From: Chalara sp. BL73
Taxonomy: Eukaryota > Ascomycota > Leotiomycetes > Helotiales
DNA length: 64,000 bases
Assembly (NCBI GenBank): GCA_918026815.1
Contig: CAKJVC010000098.1
Span: 124,001 to 188,000, forward strand
Direction of reading: 5' to 3'
Below, piece by piece: positions 1-11,808 of this stretch. Made by a program: the position numbers and the translations under genes. Each line of letters begins with the position of its first letter. The first letter of the stretch is position 1. The notes under the pieces are model-generated. The model did no database searches, had not been told where the DNA came from, and saw only the letters and a list, made by a program, of their open reading frames with translations.

Positions 1-3000
1 CTCGCGCACATGCCAAATCTTACTACCTAGATATAAAGAAACGTGTTGATAGATCTGATCACGATTAGAGGGAGGTGGTCCTGCACGCCGAATTATATCT
101 AGGGCTGGAAAAACGGATTCTACAGCTCCTACCGCAGAGAATTGCGTGATCTGGAAACCGACAGCTCCCGCCTTTAGCAGCTTTAGGAGAAGATCTGGGA
201 GAGGTGGGTAACTATCGTAGGAAATCTTGATCGATCTTCCATCCCATCCTGCTTCTGTAACCGTTTTACCGTCGTTCGTGCCAAAAAGGCAATCAATGAG
301 ACTACGCAACAGTATTAATGCGCAATTTCGTATCGCCCAGCTATCATAAAACCGCTTAGTTGAGTATAATAGCAGAGAATATGTGACCTACATTTCTGAG
401 CTCAAACTATCTGCGGCTAATTGCAGACATTCAGCTAGATGACCATCTGCTCGTTTGCCTAGTGTTGAGCTTCTAAACACTTCTTTTAAGCAGTTCATGG
501 CATGGACTTGAGGTAAGTTTGTCTGATCAGTGTCTGAGAGGATAGCTGGCTGCCGAGCTAAAGTCTTCAGATCGTCCATCACACTGCTGAAGGAAGGATT
601 GTTTGAATGGGCTGACATAATCCCTGTGAGCAGAGCTGGGATTCCCGCTGATCGGCGAGTGGTCGAGACTTGTTCAAGAACGCATGTTAAAGCCCCCTGA
701 ATGAAGTTATTATATATTTCTGAGACTTGAACTGGTCTTACCTTATACCAGGTTTGCAGAAGCTGTGGCTTTGATAGTTCGATGACAGTGGAATGCTTTT
801 CCGTAAGTTGACAACACCGTGAAAATGTCAAGGACACAGTAGAGAATGCTCCGCGATGCCGAAGGGATGATAGTTGCTCAAAAGTCAAGTTTCCAATGCC
901 AACAAATACACTTATGGGAAGAAAATGAGCTCCATTATGCCATACACAATTTATTTTGTTGGCTATATTTTTCATGAGGTTACTGATGTTTATGTTAGCC
1001 TCAATATTTTACTCGGGTATACTCTAGCATCAACCTTGACTCGTGAGTTGCTCTGAAACTGTAACTTAATACATCTTTCGTATCTATTGTATCAAGTTCG
1101 TCAAGATCTTCTGGCATGTGACCTTCGGGAGAGTCATTACAGAGCACATCTTTAACAACTAACCACATCCTTTTGCAAAGGGAATAGATCTGCTGTTGAA
1201 TCTCATTCCATCGCGCATAATACTCGTACTGTTTCTCACTTGCAGAATCTTGGTAGTCGGACGAAGGGACAATTGACTCCCAGATAAAACTGTTCGGTGG
1301 CCTCAGTCACCATGACATTAGACTGCGATTGGTCACTTACCTTAGAGAAGCAAGGGTCCCATGGACAGGGAAATCGATGACAGCATTTGAGAGATCTTTT
1401 TCTGCCATGGACACTCGTTCTTCCAATTCAGAGACGAGGTCCTGAACCAAACCGAAGCGCGCCTCAGTGGTTTCCAGGAAGCCATATAGCAATTCGTAGC
1501 AGCGAGCAAGTCCATCAGCATAGTCTGCTCGACCTGTTCTTTTTGACATCTCGCTGGCTCGAGTTATGAAGTATGTCAGGGCGGATAGAGATTTTGATGT
1601 TGTGAGCCCATCTTGGACGCCTCTTCTAGTATCACTTAAATTATCACCACTGGCAGGCTTGATATTTTCTGAGAAAGACACTGCTCGGCTTTTGATAAAA
1701 GCTTCCGATGGAGTTAACCGCAGAACAAGAGCCGCATTGACACGAACATCCTCAAAAGGGTCCATGAGTAGATCAAGCAATAATCGTGTACATCCAGTCG
1801 TAAAGAAGTCGACCCGGAACGGCCAAGTTATCACGTTGTCACTGATTTGCTTCTGTGGTAAATACATCTTTTGTGCGAGTATTCCTGACTTTTGCAACAA
1901 CTGTACTGCCTTCAAAGCAGTGATGTGACGTTGATAGGATGCTGTTGGAACCAATTCACCGAGAAGAAACCCAATGTACCAGCTAACAAATTCAGTATGG
2001 TGCTCTAGACGTTGGCATATCCCGTTCATAGTAATATCGTTTAGAGAGGACTGGGAACTCCAAGCAAGGTTGTGCGAGAACGAGAGCCTTTGAAGTTCTT
2101 TTTCCAAGGAAGCTGTTGCACCCTTGATTCTGGTAATCATGTGTTTCGTTTGGCTCAATATCTCATTGCGAAATTTAGCGTCCGTGTCTGCATGAAGTGG
2201 TGCCAGATGTCGGCGTAGAATGTTTAATGCCAATAAGTTGAAAGGTTTAGTAGAAGATGAGGATGAAACAAGAACTGAAAATGAAAGAGATCGAACAAGG
2301 TTCGATGCATGGGATAGCAAGGGCTCGATCATTTCTTCTTTTAGAATGATGCATTTTATGCCCTTCTTAGCGGGCTTTAAAACAGACGCAGCACCTGATA
2401 AGTTAGCATGAATTAAATATAAAGATGTGGATAACCTTACTAGACTCTTCGACCAGTCCTGCCTTCTTGCCTACTTCCATGGCTGCGAGCTGAAGTAGGG
2501 AATGCGCATGAAGACCTTGTTCATCAGTCTCCGATATTGTATATTTTTGATTGAGCTCCCCTAAGAACGCTAAAGAACCAGAACGATCGAGCTTGAAAAG
2601 AGGAGAGAAAAGATGGTTCTTTACATTTTCCAATGCCTCAGGGTTGTTACTCAGCCCATCCCTTACCCATCTTTGCCAGAGGAGTGTGGACTCAACCGCA
2701 GGTTTCTCAGAAATATTTGGCTGTCTTCTGAGTTGGCCAAAAACGGTCACAAGAAATTTTCCTGCCGCAGGTGAGACGTCAGGAGAAGCCATCCACTCGA
2801 AAGTCTCAGACATAAACTTATTCCAGAATATCAAATCCCTAGAAGCCCGGTCTTGTGGGAGAACTTGGAGAGATGATTCATCTGCATAAATTTGGATGAG
2901 GTCATATATAGACACTGCTGTTTTTGCTATGAAACATTCCAATGACTTAAAAGCAGGCTTGACAAGTGGCTGTGCCGCCTTATGTGTTATTATGGACACA

Positions 3001-3452
3001 ATTTTTCGCAAGATATTTCCCTTGAGAGATGCTGAAGCATCTGGGTATGGGTTCGTAGCAAGGAGGGAGCTTAAAAGCTCCAGAACCTGTCTCATCGAGC
3101 GATTCTGGTTCTTCTCGTTCCATTCGAGAAAGAAATTGAACATATCTAAGCAAGTATTTTGTGAGAACACAAGATCCCGGATACAGGGCATCTTGGAGTC
3201 TCGGCATTGCTGGACAAAGTAGCAGAGCTTAATACATGCATCACCAGAAACGTGGCGTGGTTGAGCCGCATGGCCTAGCAATAACTCGAATTGCTTCCTC
3301 CCTATCCTGCCAATTTAGTTGGTTTTATTTAGAAAAAGAAAGTGGCCTTACTCTATTTGCATAGGATCTGCCCTGCCCTCTAACCATTGCACAAAGAGGC
3401 GGCCATCATCTGGGGCTGTCTCAACGTTGGATTCTCGATCTGGCATTGCCAT
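1..3452 (-). CDS. TRM732: tRNA 2'-O-methyltransferase regulator TRM732 / THADA family (DUF2428), 3' end outside window
   Basis: Large HEAT-like helical protein of the THADA/Trm732 family, whose yeast member partners the methyltransferase Trm7 to modify position 32 of tRNA anticodon loops. Exons by phase and splice consensus: 3452-3352, 3306-2441, 2394-1341, 1289-1035, 982-742, 696-392 and 340 to the window edge, about 1054 codons visible. Family-like segments are SYSFRATHESSNLM (junction at 1035/982) and IWAIRNCALILLRSLID (exon from 340), which belong to the DUF2428 core. The start ATG at 3452 is followed by a short first exon rich in D/E. The intron 741-697 is 45 bp with no stop, so it would be missed by ORF calling. 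The C-terminus lies beyond position 1. It is divergent from TIM23, with 448 bp between the starts. Confidence 0.85.
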
Positions 3453-3900
3453 TTTGGATGCTGTACGTTCATACGTGTTTGATGCCGCGCCTATTTAAAT
3501 GCAATAATGGATAGCTATCACTGCTCTATTGGATTCAAATGGAAATGAAACTGCTGCAGTTTGAAAGTAGCGTGGTTACTAGTCCACTTCTCAAATTATA
3601 TTGGAGCTGTACCCAGGATGTTGGGCAACTGTAAGTACTTCACGGCTTTTAAAGCTCAGCGGGTGATCCCATCGTTTTATGACCATGAGCCTGCAACCTC
3701 AACGACTACATCAAAAGTGGCTTCCAGAAAATATTACTAAAAAGAGGATCCCTGATCACAATCTTCTCACGTGACAAAAGGAATGAAATGCTGATGGTCT
3801 GTGCGTTAAATATTTTTCGCTGGAATCGAACCTTACAAACATCATTGACTTTTCTGCAAACATCAAATCCCACCTGTTATCTCTCTTAACGCCTCTAACA

Positions 3901-4603
3901 ATGTCAATCTGGGATAAGATTACTGGGCGCAAGTCTTCCTCATCAACCACAACGTCAAGCCCCTCGAACACCGATTCTTTCCAGCCAGCTCCTTTCAACC
4001 CTTCAGAAACTGAAGATGTCTCCTCCTTTCTTAGCGGTCCTGGCCTGATTGATCCAACGCAACTTCATCCCCTCGCTGGACTGAACCAGCAGACGCTAGA
4101 TTATCTTTCACTCGAAGAATCGACGCTATCTGACCTGCCTGGTTCACAGTCTGCCCTACCTTCTCGAGGCTGGTCAGATGATTTATGTTATGGCACCGGA
4201 GTTACATACCTGACAGCCTTAACAATTGGAGGAGCATGGGGGATGCGGGAAGGTCTTCGGAAATCTCATGGGCAACCCCCGAAGTTACGTCTAAACTCAA
4301 CCTTGAATGCTATTACGAGACGCGGGCCGTTCTTGGGCAATTCTGCAGCTGTGATAGCGATGGTATATAATGGATTCAACTCGTTTATTGGTCATATGCG
4401 AGGCAAGCATGATTCCGCGAATAGCGTATTGGCAGGTGCACTTAGTGGCATGATTTTCAAAAGTACAAGGGGCGTTCGACCTATGATGATTTCAGGTGGA
4501 ATTGTAGCTTCAGTCGCCGGGGCCTGGGCTGTAAGTCTCTTATTTCCGATTCCTAACTATAGCTAACAAACATTTGTAGGTCACAAGAAAGGCGCTCTTC
4601 TAA
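3901..4603 (+). CDS. TIM23: Mitochondrial inner-membrane translocase subunit Tim23
   Basis: Channel-forming subunit of the TIM23 presequence translocase of the mitochondrial inner membrane. Exons are 3901-4530 and 4580-4603, giving 217 aa, close to the usual fungal size (yeast about 222). The intron has a GTAAGT donor and TTGTAG acceptor, and the last exon encodes only VTRKALF. The first ~95 residues are a polar, Ser/Thr/Pro-rich intermembrane-space domain. The C-terminal half holds four glycine-rich hydrophobic segments of the Tim17/22/23 fold, including the RGKHD stretch that fits the PRAT signature (R-x3-D followed by small-residue/Gly motifs). It shares its upstream region with the divergent TRM732 gene. 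Confidence 0.93.
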
Positions 4604-5551
4604 TGTATTACCTCACATGCGCGTCCTACCTCCGAACAAACTTTGTTGCCTCGACATCCGTGGGCTAGAATCATTAGCAATAATAAGTGCTTAAGCGGAA
4701 GCATTGCGACAAAATCTTCGAGATACCTCTCAAACATACTTTCATGTACCAGCACATTTTCACCTTTGTTTTACATAGATTCATTAAATGGCGCGGCATG
4801 CATAAGCGTTGGATGGATGATCTCTCCTCTCGCCTTCGGGCGCATTGTACATATAGATAGATACGCGGTTGCGTACAGGAAAGGAGTGGGTGGCGTCAAA
4901 ATCAGAAGTCGTAATGCAAGTATATGATGATACTCTGCCCCTGTGTTTCTTATGTAGTAGTAGAGTGAAAAAAGGCTGCTGAATCAATACAGGTTTAAGG
5001 CTTGCCATGAGAATAGAACCAAGGCTGAAGTTTTCAACAACTCTTAAATAGTTAGCTCATCAAGAAGCTGTGTGAGGCTTCTATAATTGCTTTTCCGAGA
5101 CATAACATCAGCAACTGGCATCAGCATACCCATGAAAACGCCTACCGAATTCTGAGTCAGAAGGTTTAGATTGAAGTATCAGTGTCAACTTTACAGGATG
5201 TCATATGAGCCCGATCTTGTGTAATTTCGCTATTCTAAAGATCCTGGCTGAGACTTTGAGTTCCTTATTTTATAGCATATTGTGTATAGTCCGTGAACAC
5301 AGCTAGGACCAAAACAATTCTTGGTATTCCTGGCTTTGGAATCTTCAATATGCAAAGATTGCTCTTACCCGAGGCAGTTAAAAGAGTGGAAGTAGAAAAT
5401 TCACTCTCTATTAGGAAGTGACGTCCTCGCCTTCGAGACTGACCTCAATCATGACGACTTGAAATCTTGAACAGAGTAAAGCACTGCACTGACCTTGACC
5501 TTGATCACTGAGATTGATCGTTAGGCATACTGTTTACCTAAGACCCCCACT
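4604..5551. other. Intergenic, TIM23 3' side to unknown gene
   Basis: About 950 bp with no convincing gene. Short open frames at 4643-4927 (plus) and 4784-5008 (minus) overlap each other and have no protein-like composition; they probably lie in the TIM23 3' UTR. Around 5440-5520 there is a run of imperfect GACTT/CTTGA/CCTTGA repeats just upstream of the next start, which could be a promoter element, but no known motif is recognised. Confidence 0.6.
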
Positions 5552-7407
5552 ATGGACACTCACGATATCAGTAACTCTCTGGCACCAGGTAAGTCGTTGG
5601 TGCACTCCGGTCTATTTCGTTTTCGTGATCGTTAGAACTGCGTACATAGAATGCTGACTTTACACGCACAACAACAGATCATAGACCAACTGTAGAAGCA
5701 GCATTCGAAAGGGCCGTTGAATGGGGAATACTCAGATATGGCGACGAATTGGGCTTTCCGTCTGGCCACACGCTCGAGAGCTTGAGCGAGAGTCTGAGCA
5801 ACATGTCTAGCTTCGATTCTGAAGATATACTAGGCACGTCCTGTTTCATGGAGCCTAACATGGATGCCATTTTCCAGCAAAGCGTTAACGATGTAAAACA
5901 TGATGAAGAAAGACGTGCTTACCTCGAACGATGTCTCGCACAGGTTTTTAGAATGGATAATATCATGGATGGAATACGCGACATGATGGATGATGAGTTG
6001 AAACTATATGGAGTGGCAGAAACAAAATGGAAGAGAAAGACAGTTCTAGACAAGGTATGCGAACCGGGCATTCGCATGATCCCAGATCCGGTCTTCGCAC
6101 GCGAGGCCGTCATATTTATGATTCTTTTTGCCCGGCTTCCATGCATTCATTCAAATTTATTCCACAGTATCCAGCTAATATATTACTAGATTAAGCTTTT
6201 GGTGGATTGCCGTCTCTGTAATGATATTAATAATGAGCCTAAACTTGGTGATTACGATCAAAATCCTGGTAAATACGAGTTCGAGGTAGGCTTGTGGACG
6301 CTTTGTGATTCTTCACCCATACCTACTATCTGGGAGAGGTCACGCTTATTCTTCTCTTGGGAAACTACTTTTGATGAATTCTTGAGGACGTTACAGGAAG
6401 CTACTATGATGAGCAACATTAACGCTGTAAGTCCGTCAGACGATGAGGAGAAGCGTTACCGTGCACTAGGCTCTGATTCAGTTGAAAATCAGTCGTTCAA
6501 GCCAGACGTGGGAGCTTGCTTCGAAACTTCTCTAGCGCAAGGGCGGCGAGATAAACAGGATATAGTAGGCGAACCAGTGACTCAAGATAAGCCAGATTTC
6601 GAAGTCGAGCCAAACCTTGATGTCGCCGCTTGGGAAAGGAAGAAGCGTAAGCTAGATGCTATATTGGATGACTACGATGTAGCAGACAGTTCGGATGAGG
6701 CATTGTAAGATCATATCCGCATCAAGTCATCTCAACTCATTTAATAAAGGAAGCAGGTCCCTAGAAAACCGACTCCCTTCTACAATACCGGTGGCGCTGA
6801 TGCCTACAATATTGACCACCATTGTGGCAGGATCTGCACTTCCACCTCCACCTCCACCAGCGGCCCAGAAGCTACAGACCCTGAAGCGCAAATCTCCCCA
6901 AGACAAATCCAAGACAGCTCCAAAATTCCTGTCACAACCTCTACCAAAATTAGGATCGCTGATCGACGGGGGATATACACTTCATGAAGGGCCATGGTTG
7001 TATGGCATCTCCCTCGGTTCTGGTGCAGCTCCTAGCTGGAATGAAATTACCAACGAGGAAGACTACCAAGTTATGCTGCGTGCTCTACGACGTAAAAGTA
7101 TTCCGAGCGTCCTGGTTCGCCATGTCAGTGCTCCTCTCTTTTCCTCCAGAGTATATGTGCTAACCCAAACTAGTCAAAGGAGAAAGATCGATATAATCAG
7201 TGGGTTCACAATGAAAAATCGCGACGGCGAGATGAACAAGCAGAGCGTTCAGCGGGAAGAATAGGGAACGAATCTGATTGGAAGCAGTTTGATCATTTCA
7301 AGTGGGATTCTGAACCTTATATGGGAGTTTTCCAGAAACAGATGGCTCAAAACCAGGTCAAGCGAAATATCAGTCGAAATGCATGGAAAACAGATATTTT
7401 CTTCTAA
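5552..7407 (+). CDS. Hypothetical protein, five exons, not recognised
   Basis: Function unknown. Exons inferred from phase: 5552-5588, 5678-6054, 6190-6704, 6757-7123 and 7174-7407, giving 509 aa. Every junction has GT/AG and keeps frame. The N-terminal half is mostly helical and acidic (SFDSEDI, DDELKLYG) and contains a compact segment with W and C residues (LVDCRLCNDIN, LWTLCDSSPIPTIWERS). The middle is low-complexity acidic then basic (WERKKRKLDAILDDYD). A poly-proline run (six P) lies near residue 340, followed by a Lys/Pro-rich stretch and a charged C-terminus ending WKTDIFF. The basic/acidic alternation and lack of signal peptide or TM segments suggest a nuclear or cytosolic protein. 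The least certain junction is 6704/6757, because a second frame is also open for about 75 codons after 6757. Confidence 0.6.
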
Positions 7408-7946
7408 GGATCCGTCCTATTGAGTTTGCTCCGGAAATAAAATGTTTATACAACAGGATAATCTGCAAGGATTGAACAAAAAGTAACTAGAGGATTGGCA
7501 TAGTCACCCGTCACAAAATTGACAGATTATGGTCCGTGCAACGATAGGCAGATTACTTGAGGGACATTCATGAGCCGCTCAAGAGTTCTTTGCATTGGCC
7601 ATCAATGCTGTCAGTCGTACTAATACATGAGGACATATCTTAAGGCTTTCCAAGTCGTCAATGTGACACGCTGACCGTCACTTGTCTTTGGCCTTGGAGG
7701 ACGGTAAGAATGATTCATGATCTGATTAAAAGGCTACTTGGCTGAGCAAGGTTTGATCTGTATATGAAATGCATCATATTATTTGTTGAACCAACTGAAA
7801 GTTCTCCTGGTTGGAGAATTCATGTAATAGAGAATAAAACATTCAAGGCTGCCGCGTGACCTAACAATACGTATCTACCTTGTTTCTACCCCGTTCCTTG
7901 CTGCCAATCTGGTGCCTTCCTCTCAATTCACCTTTACCATGAAATC
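7408..7946. other. Intergenic region
   Basis: About 540 bp between the unknown five-exon gene and a small candidate ORF. No ORF above background and no RNA gene motif seen. The CT-rich stretch at about 7880-7935 (CCTTGTTTCTACC, TTCCTCTCAATTCACC) resembles a fungal core promoter or leader directly ahead of the ATG at 7947. Confidence 0.5.
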
Positions 7947-8132
7947 ATGAGCGCTAAAAAGCCCCAGACGACGAACTTCAAGAAACGCATAGCGGTTACG
8001 ATATCTACGGCAATTCTGTTCTGGTACTTCTTGAGCCGACCAAGTCATTCCAAGAAGAAAGCCGGAAAGGAAACATCACCCAAGCAGAAGCTGCGACGAA
8101 AACAACGAGATACTCAAGACAACACACGATAA
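7947..8132 (+). CDS. Candidate small single-pass membrane protein (61 aa) or upstream ORF
   Basis: A 61-codon ORF with a good architecture for a tail of an organelle membrane protein: a short polar N-terminus with basic residues (FKKRI), one hydrophobic segment of about 16 residues (AVTISTAILFWYFLS) and a strongly basic Lys/Arg C-terminus (KQKLRRKQR). It begins after a CT-rich leader. It could be a genuine small protein or an upstream ORF in the long 5' leader of the gene starting at 8557. No homolog is recognised. There is no splice site inside, and the next candidate ORF starts only 10 bp downstream (8143). Confidence 0.35.
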   Translation: MSAKKPQTTNFKKRIAVTISTAILFWYFLSRPSHSKKKAGKETSPKQKLRRKQRDTQDNTR

Positions 8133-8142
8133 GCATCCCAAG

Positions 8143-8609
8143 ATGTGCGTCCCTTGCTGGCCCTGGGCAGAGATCTGGATTGAGGAGAATCCAAAGAGGA
8201 AGAAAGAGGAAGGCGTCCTAGTGTATGACCCTGCCGCCAAAACTGTGGTAAGGATTGTTGGAGGAGGTGCACCAAAAGTAAGCCTACAGCCTTATTTTGT
8301 TTTATTTTCCTCTTTCCATTTCGGGACATGACCTTGGGCACTGCATGGGGAAGGGGGGGTTTTTTTGGTTGCCTACCAAGCCCTGCTTCCTCTCTTTCAA
8401 CACGAAATCAGTTCACCACAACTCTACCAAACACTCCATAACCACCAACCCGGCTACTCCCAGCGTTGCCAGTCACAAAATAACGCAAAAGCACACAACG
8501 TAAGCTCTAAATACCGATACTTTCCGATTTTCAGAAATCCGCCTTGAAAAGGTACAATGGCAGCTACTATCCCACCACAAAATCACCACCCACAGATCGC
8601 GGATCCTAG
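8143..8609 (+). CDS. Candidate two-exon small protein (69 aa) overlapping the start of the next gene
   Basis: Exons 8143-8277 and 8535-8609, phase 0, GTAAGC donor and TTTTCAG acceptor. The product starts MCVPCWPWAEIW and is charged, with a GGGAPK/KSALKRYNG junction; it would end at a TAG at 8607. Exon 2 overlaps the first 53 bp of the gene starting at ATG 8557 in another frame. Either this is a small Cys/Trp-rich protein on an alternative transcript, or the acceptor at 8534 serves only a leader intron (donor GTAAGC near 8501) of the downstream gene. Function unknown. Confidence 0.3.
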
Positions 8610-9366
8610 CAATGGCCCTATCAACCACACATATATCCCTCGTCCTGATGGAACTATCGTCGTTGGAGGTGTCGTGTATGCTCCCCAACCTGGATCTGCA
8701 ACAGTTACTGCTCCTGCTGCAATCCCTCCTCCTGTCATTGCATCTGCAACGGTTACTGTAGAACCTTGTGCAACCACTCCTGCCGTTGGACCTGCTCCTA
8801 CTCAGGTGCATTTTACCCCACCTGGTGGACCATCTGTTCCAGTAGAATCCGTCAATTACAACGTACCTTGTCCTTTTTCATATGCCATACCCAGTGCCAT
8901 GCCTTACTATATTTATGAAGAAGTATAATTCAAGTTCCGCAATTTAACTTCATGTACTTACAGAATTTCCCTTCTGACAAGTGTTCCATGTTAGGTTCCT
9001 GCTCAAGCTTACATGCCGCTCAGCCAACCTATCTACTATCCACAGCCATTACCAGCCTATGAATACAATATGGGCAACAGTGGTCTCTTCACCAGCCACA
9101 TCCAGCAACCTCCTTACAGCACTTACGGTCAAACTGGCATCGACCTTCTCAACTCTCAAATGGCCATGGCACAGGGTCTGGAGATGAACCGGAAACAGGA
9201 TATGAAGCCAGCAGATGATGATCCAAATCGCATGTACTGGTGCAGAGAGCCTGATGGCACTTATGTTCAGCGCAACCGTCGTACCATTGACTCAGGTGAT
9301 ATTGGCCAATGTCGCTGGTATGTCAGTGATGGTGTCTTTTACGCAGTTCGTCTGCCTAGCGGATAA
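8557..9366 (+). CDS. Hypothetical proline/tyrosine-rich protein
   Basis: Exons 8557-8922 and 8995-9366 (intron GTATAA...TTAG), 245 aa, not recognised. The first ~150 residues are low-complexity, rich in Pro, Ala, Val, Thr and Tyr, with repeated ATVTAPAA / ATVTVEP units and PQPLPAYEYN. The last ~60 residues are a compact, more conserved-looking domain containing DPNRMYWCREPDGTY and QCRWYVSDGVFYAVRLP with two cysteines. No signal peptide or membrane segment is visible. The layout (disordered N-terminus plus short WC/RWY-containing C-terminal domain) is common in uncharacterised ascomycete proteins; no function is claimed. An intron in the 5' leader ending at 8534 is likely. Confidence 0.65.
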
Positions 9367-10476
9367 ATAATAATGCTATTGAGGTAGTAAATCCCCATAA
9401 TTGCCAGTATAGAGATACGCTAATATAATACTAGACTGTGATCATCGTAGGATCAAGCTTATGAGACGAGATGTCCCTCTCTGCCCCACGGAATCCTTGA
9501 TGGCTTTCATGAGATGAACTATGGCTGAAGGCTTTCCCTATGTTTGGGTATGTGTGGGTAGAAAACTATGGTTCAGCTAAGGGCTTGATCCAGACAAAAC
9601 AAGACGGAGTCTCTGCGTCTTCGTACCCATACTTTCGTATGCCAAGATGCGTCTGAGCCTCAATTTCTTTTTTGATTTGCATTACTTCTCAAATATACAA
9701 TAGAACGGGCGAAGGCGGGCGGGATGTCTAAATCCAAATAAGTATTGATGAATCCTTTTCGAAATATAAAACTTATGCGACCAGTTCTTGGTTTTGATGC
9801 TGTGTTTGATGTGCTTGTGTGTTTTATATGGAAAAACAACAAAGACAAGACAATGTGAACTTCTAAGGTATTAAAATGACAACCATTACTAGTCCATATA
9901 GGTAGATTGTGACCTTGTAAAGGAGACTTTTGGTATAAATAAAGTCTATGAATATGTACACGACATTGATGAGAAGATTATCTCTAGGGAGATCAATTAG
10001 AGTTCAATTGATTACATAAGGCGATGGCCCTTGGCATTCAGGCTAAGACTAGCTTTGCCGCGGCCCTGAGCGCCTTGTCTCCACTTCCCAGAGCCTCAAT
10101 CATTTTTAAGGACAAAGGGAGTTGTACCAGTGAGAGTACATATATATCTGTCGTGAATCGACCACTAAACTGTTAATAGACCATTTCTCTTCTGCCGCGG
10201 CGCCTTGATTCTCTTATTACGTTGGCACGCTCAAGAAATTACGCGATATCTTTGACTGCGTTCATCCTGAAAGCAAAAACGAACACCATTGCGATTGCGC
10301 CAACTCGCGCCTTTCGCTCCCTAGGCGATATAACGAACCAGCAAGAAGTGTGCACGACTTTGACTAGCGAAATCTCTGCTAGAATTGTTTGCAAGCGCTC
10401 ATAGGGTAATAAAACTGTGCCGAGATCAACTTATGCTTCAGAACGGTATATCCTGGTACCAAGCCTGAAAGCAGCA
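9367..10476. other. Intergenic / CEG1 5' region
   Basis: 1.1 kb without a supportable CDS. The small frames at 9660-9848 (minus) and 10222-10404 (plus) are compositionally unconvincing. The second lies directly upstream of CEG1 and is probably leader sequence. One ACGCGA motif occurs at about 10239. Confidence 0.5.
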
Positions 10477-11808
10477 ATGCCTATCTCTAGTATAGAAGCG
10501 CCTGGCTTTAAGGCAACAGGAGTTATATTACAAACCTTGCGAGAAGAGGTAGCCAGGCTTCTTGGAAGGAAAAGCGTCATGTTTCCTGGTGCACAGCCTG
10601 TCAGTTTTGCGCGGAAGCATTTGAAGGCGTTGACTGAGAAAGAGTGTGTACTCCTCTAGACATAATGATCACGAATTGTGCTAATTTGGTATAGTTATTA
10701 TCTATGCGAAAAGACAGATGGAATGCGTTATCTTCTATACCTTACACATGGCGACGATGAACAGCTGGAGGTACAATATCTGATTGATCGGAAGAATGAC
10801 TACTGGGGTATGACTGGGGAGTCAGGAATCCATCTACCTATACCGGGTCATGAAGCGGGTTTCCATACTAAAACCATAATTGATGGAGAGCTCGTGATGG
10901 ACAAAGCACCGGGTGGAACATTGCAGCCACGCTTTATGGTTTTTGATTGCTTAGTTATTGATGGAGTCTCTTTGATGGACCGGTCGCTAGACAAACGCCT
11001 TGCATTCTTTAGGGAGAGGATTCAGGACCCCTACAATGCTCTTCTAAGAAAATACCCACAAGAGGTCCCATATCAAGCATTTCTAGTGCAGATGAAAGAG
11101 TTTGAGTTGGGATATGGAATTGAAAAGATGTTTAAACAAGTTCTGAAGTCGTTGCCACATGGTAACGATGGCTTAATCTTCACTTGTAGAGAGACGCACT
11201 ACAAGCATGGCACCGACCCGAATATTCTCAAATGGAAACCAGCAGATGAAAACAGCATCGACTTCCGGTTAGAGCTCGAATTCGATATGGTTCAGCCAGA
11301 TGCCATGGATCAGAGTGAGGGCGTCACAGAGCCTTACCCTGACTATGACGGGATGCCAATCTGCCATTTGTACGTCTATCGGGGGGATAACAGCCCAGAT
11401 ATACAATACGGTACAATGTTTATAGACCTGGATCTCTGGGACTCACTCAAATCCTTACAACAACCTCTCAATGATCGAATAGTTGAGTGTCATATGGATG
11501 ATAATGGACGGTGGCGATATATGCGATTCCGCGACGATAAGACGAATGCAAATCACATCAGCACGGTAGAGAGCGTGATTGAAAGTATTAAGGATCGTGT
11601 TACGGAGGAGGACTTGATGGCAACAGCATATCATATCAGGAAGGCGTGGAAAGAGAGAGAAGCGAAGAATCAGCAGGCCGCACGACAAGCTCAGCTGCAA
11701 CAGGCCGCCAAGTCATCGTCAGGTACGGTCAGCGGTGCTGTGAAGCGGAAGGCTGAGGAGCAGGGTGCTGGAAGACCAAGTCCAAATCCACCTGGTCAGA
11801 AGGAATAG
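10477..11808 (+). CDS. CEG1: mRNA-capping enzyme guanylyltransferase (alpha subunit)
   Basis: Transfers GMP from GTP to the diphosphate 5' end of nascent mRNA in the nucleus. Exons 10477-10643 and 10695-11808, 426 aa. The joined exons recreate DYYLCEKTDGMR, the nucleotidyltransferase motif I (KxDG, with Lys about residue 62 as the GMP-accepting nucleophile). Further family motifs: TIIDGELV (motif III), FMVFDCLVIDG (IIIa), HGNDGLIFTCRETHYKHGTDPNILKWKP (IV and V, with DGLIF and LKWKP) and an OB-fold with WRYMRFRDDKTNANH (motif VI). A Gln/Ala/Lys-rich tail follows. The donor (GTGTGT) is non-canonical, but only this choice keeps the family sequence in frame. The start at 10477 gives the expected MPISSIEAPG-type N-terminus. 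Confidence 0.95.

Noticed and set aside
3756..3998. Possible tRNA B-box on the minus strand (GGTTCGATTCC near 3836) within an 80-codon ORF
   Set aside because: No A-box or cloverleaf arms could be found upstream on the minus strand; the ORF itself is antisense to the TIM23 promoter and first exon.
8345..8366. G-run followed by T-run (GGGGGGG TTTTTTT) as a possible mobile-element end
   Set aside because: No inverted repeat partner or target-site duplication seen; simple homopolymers in a probable leader intron.
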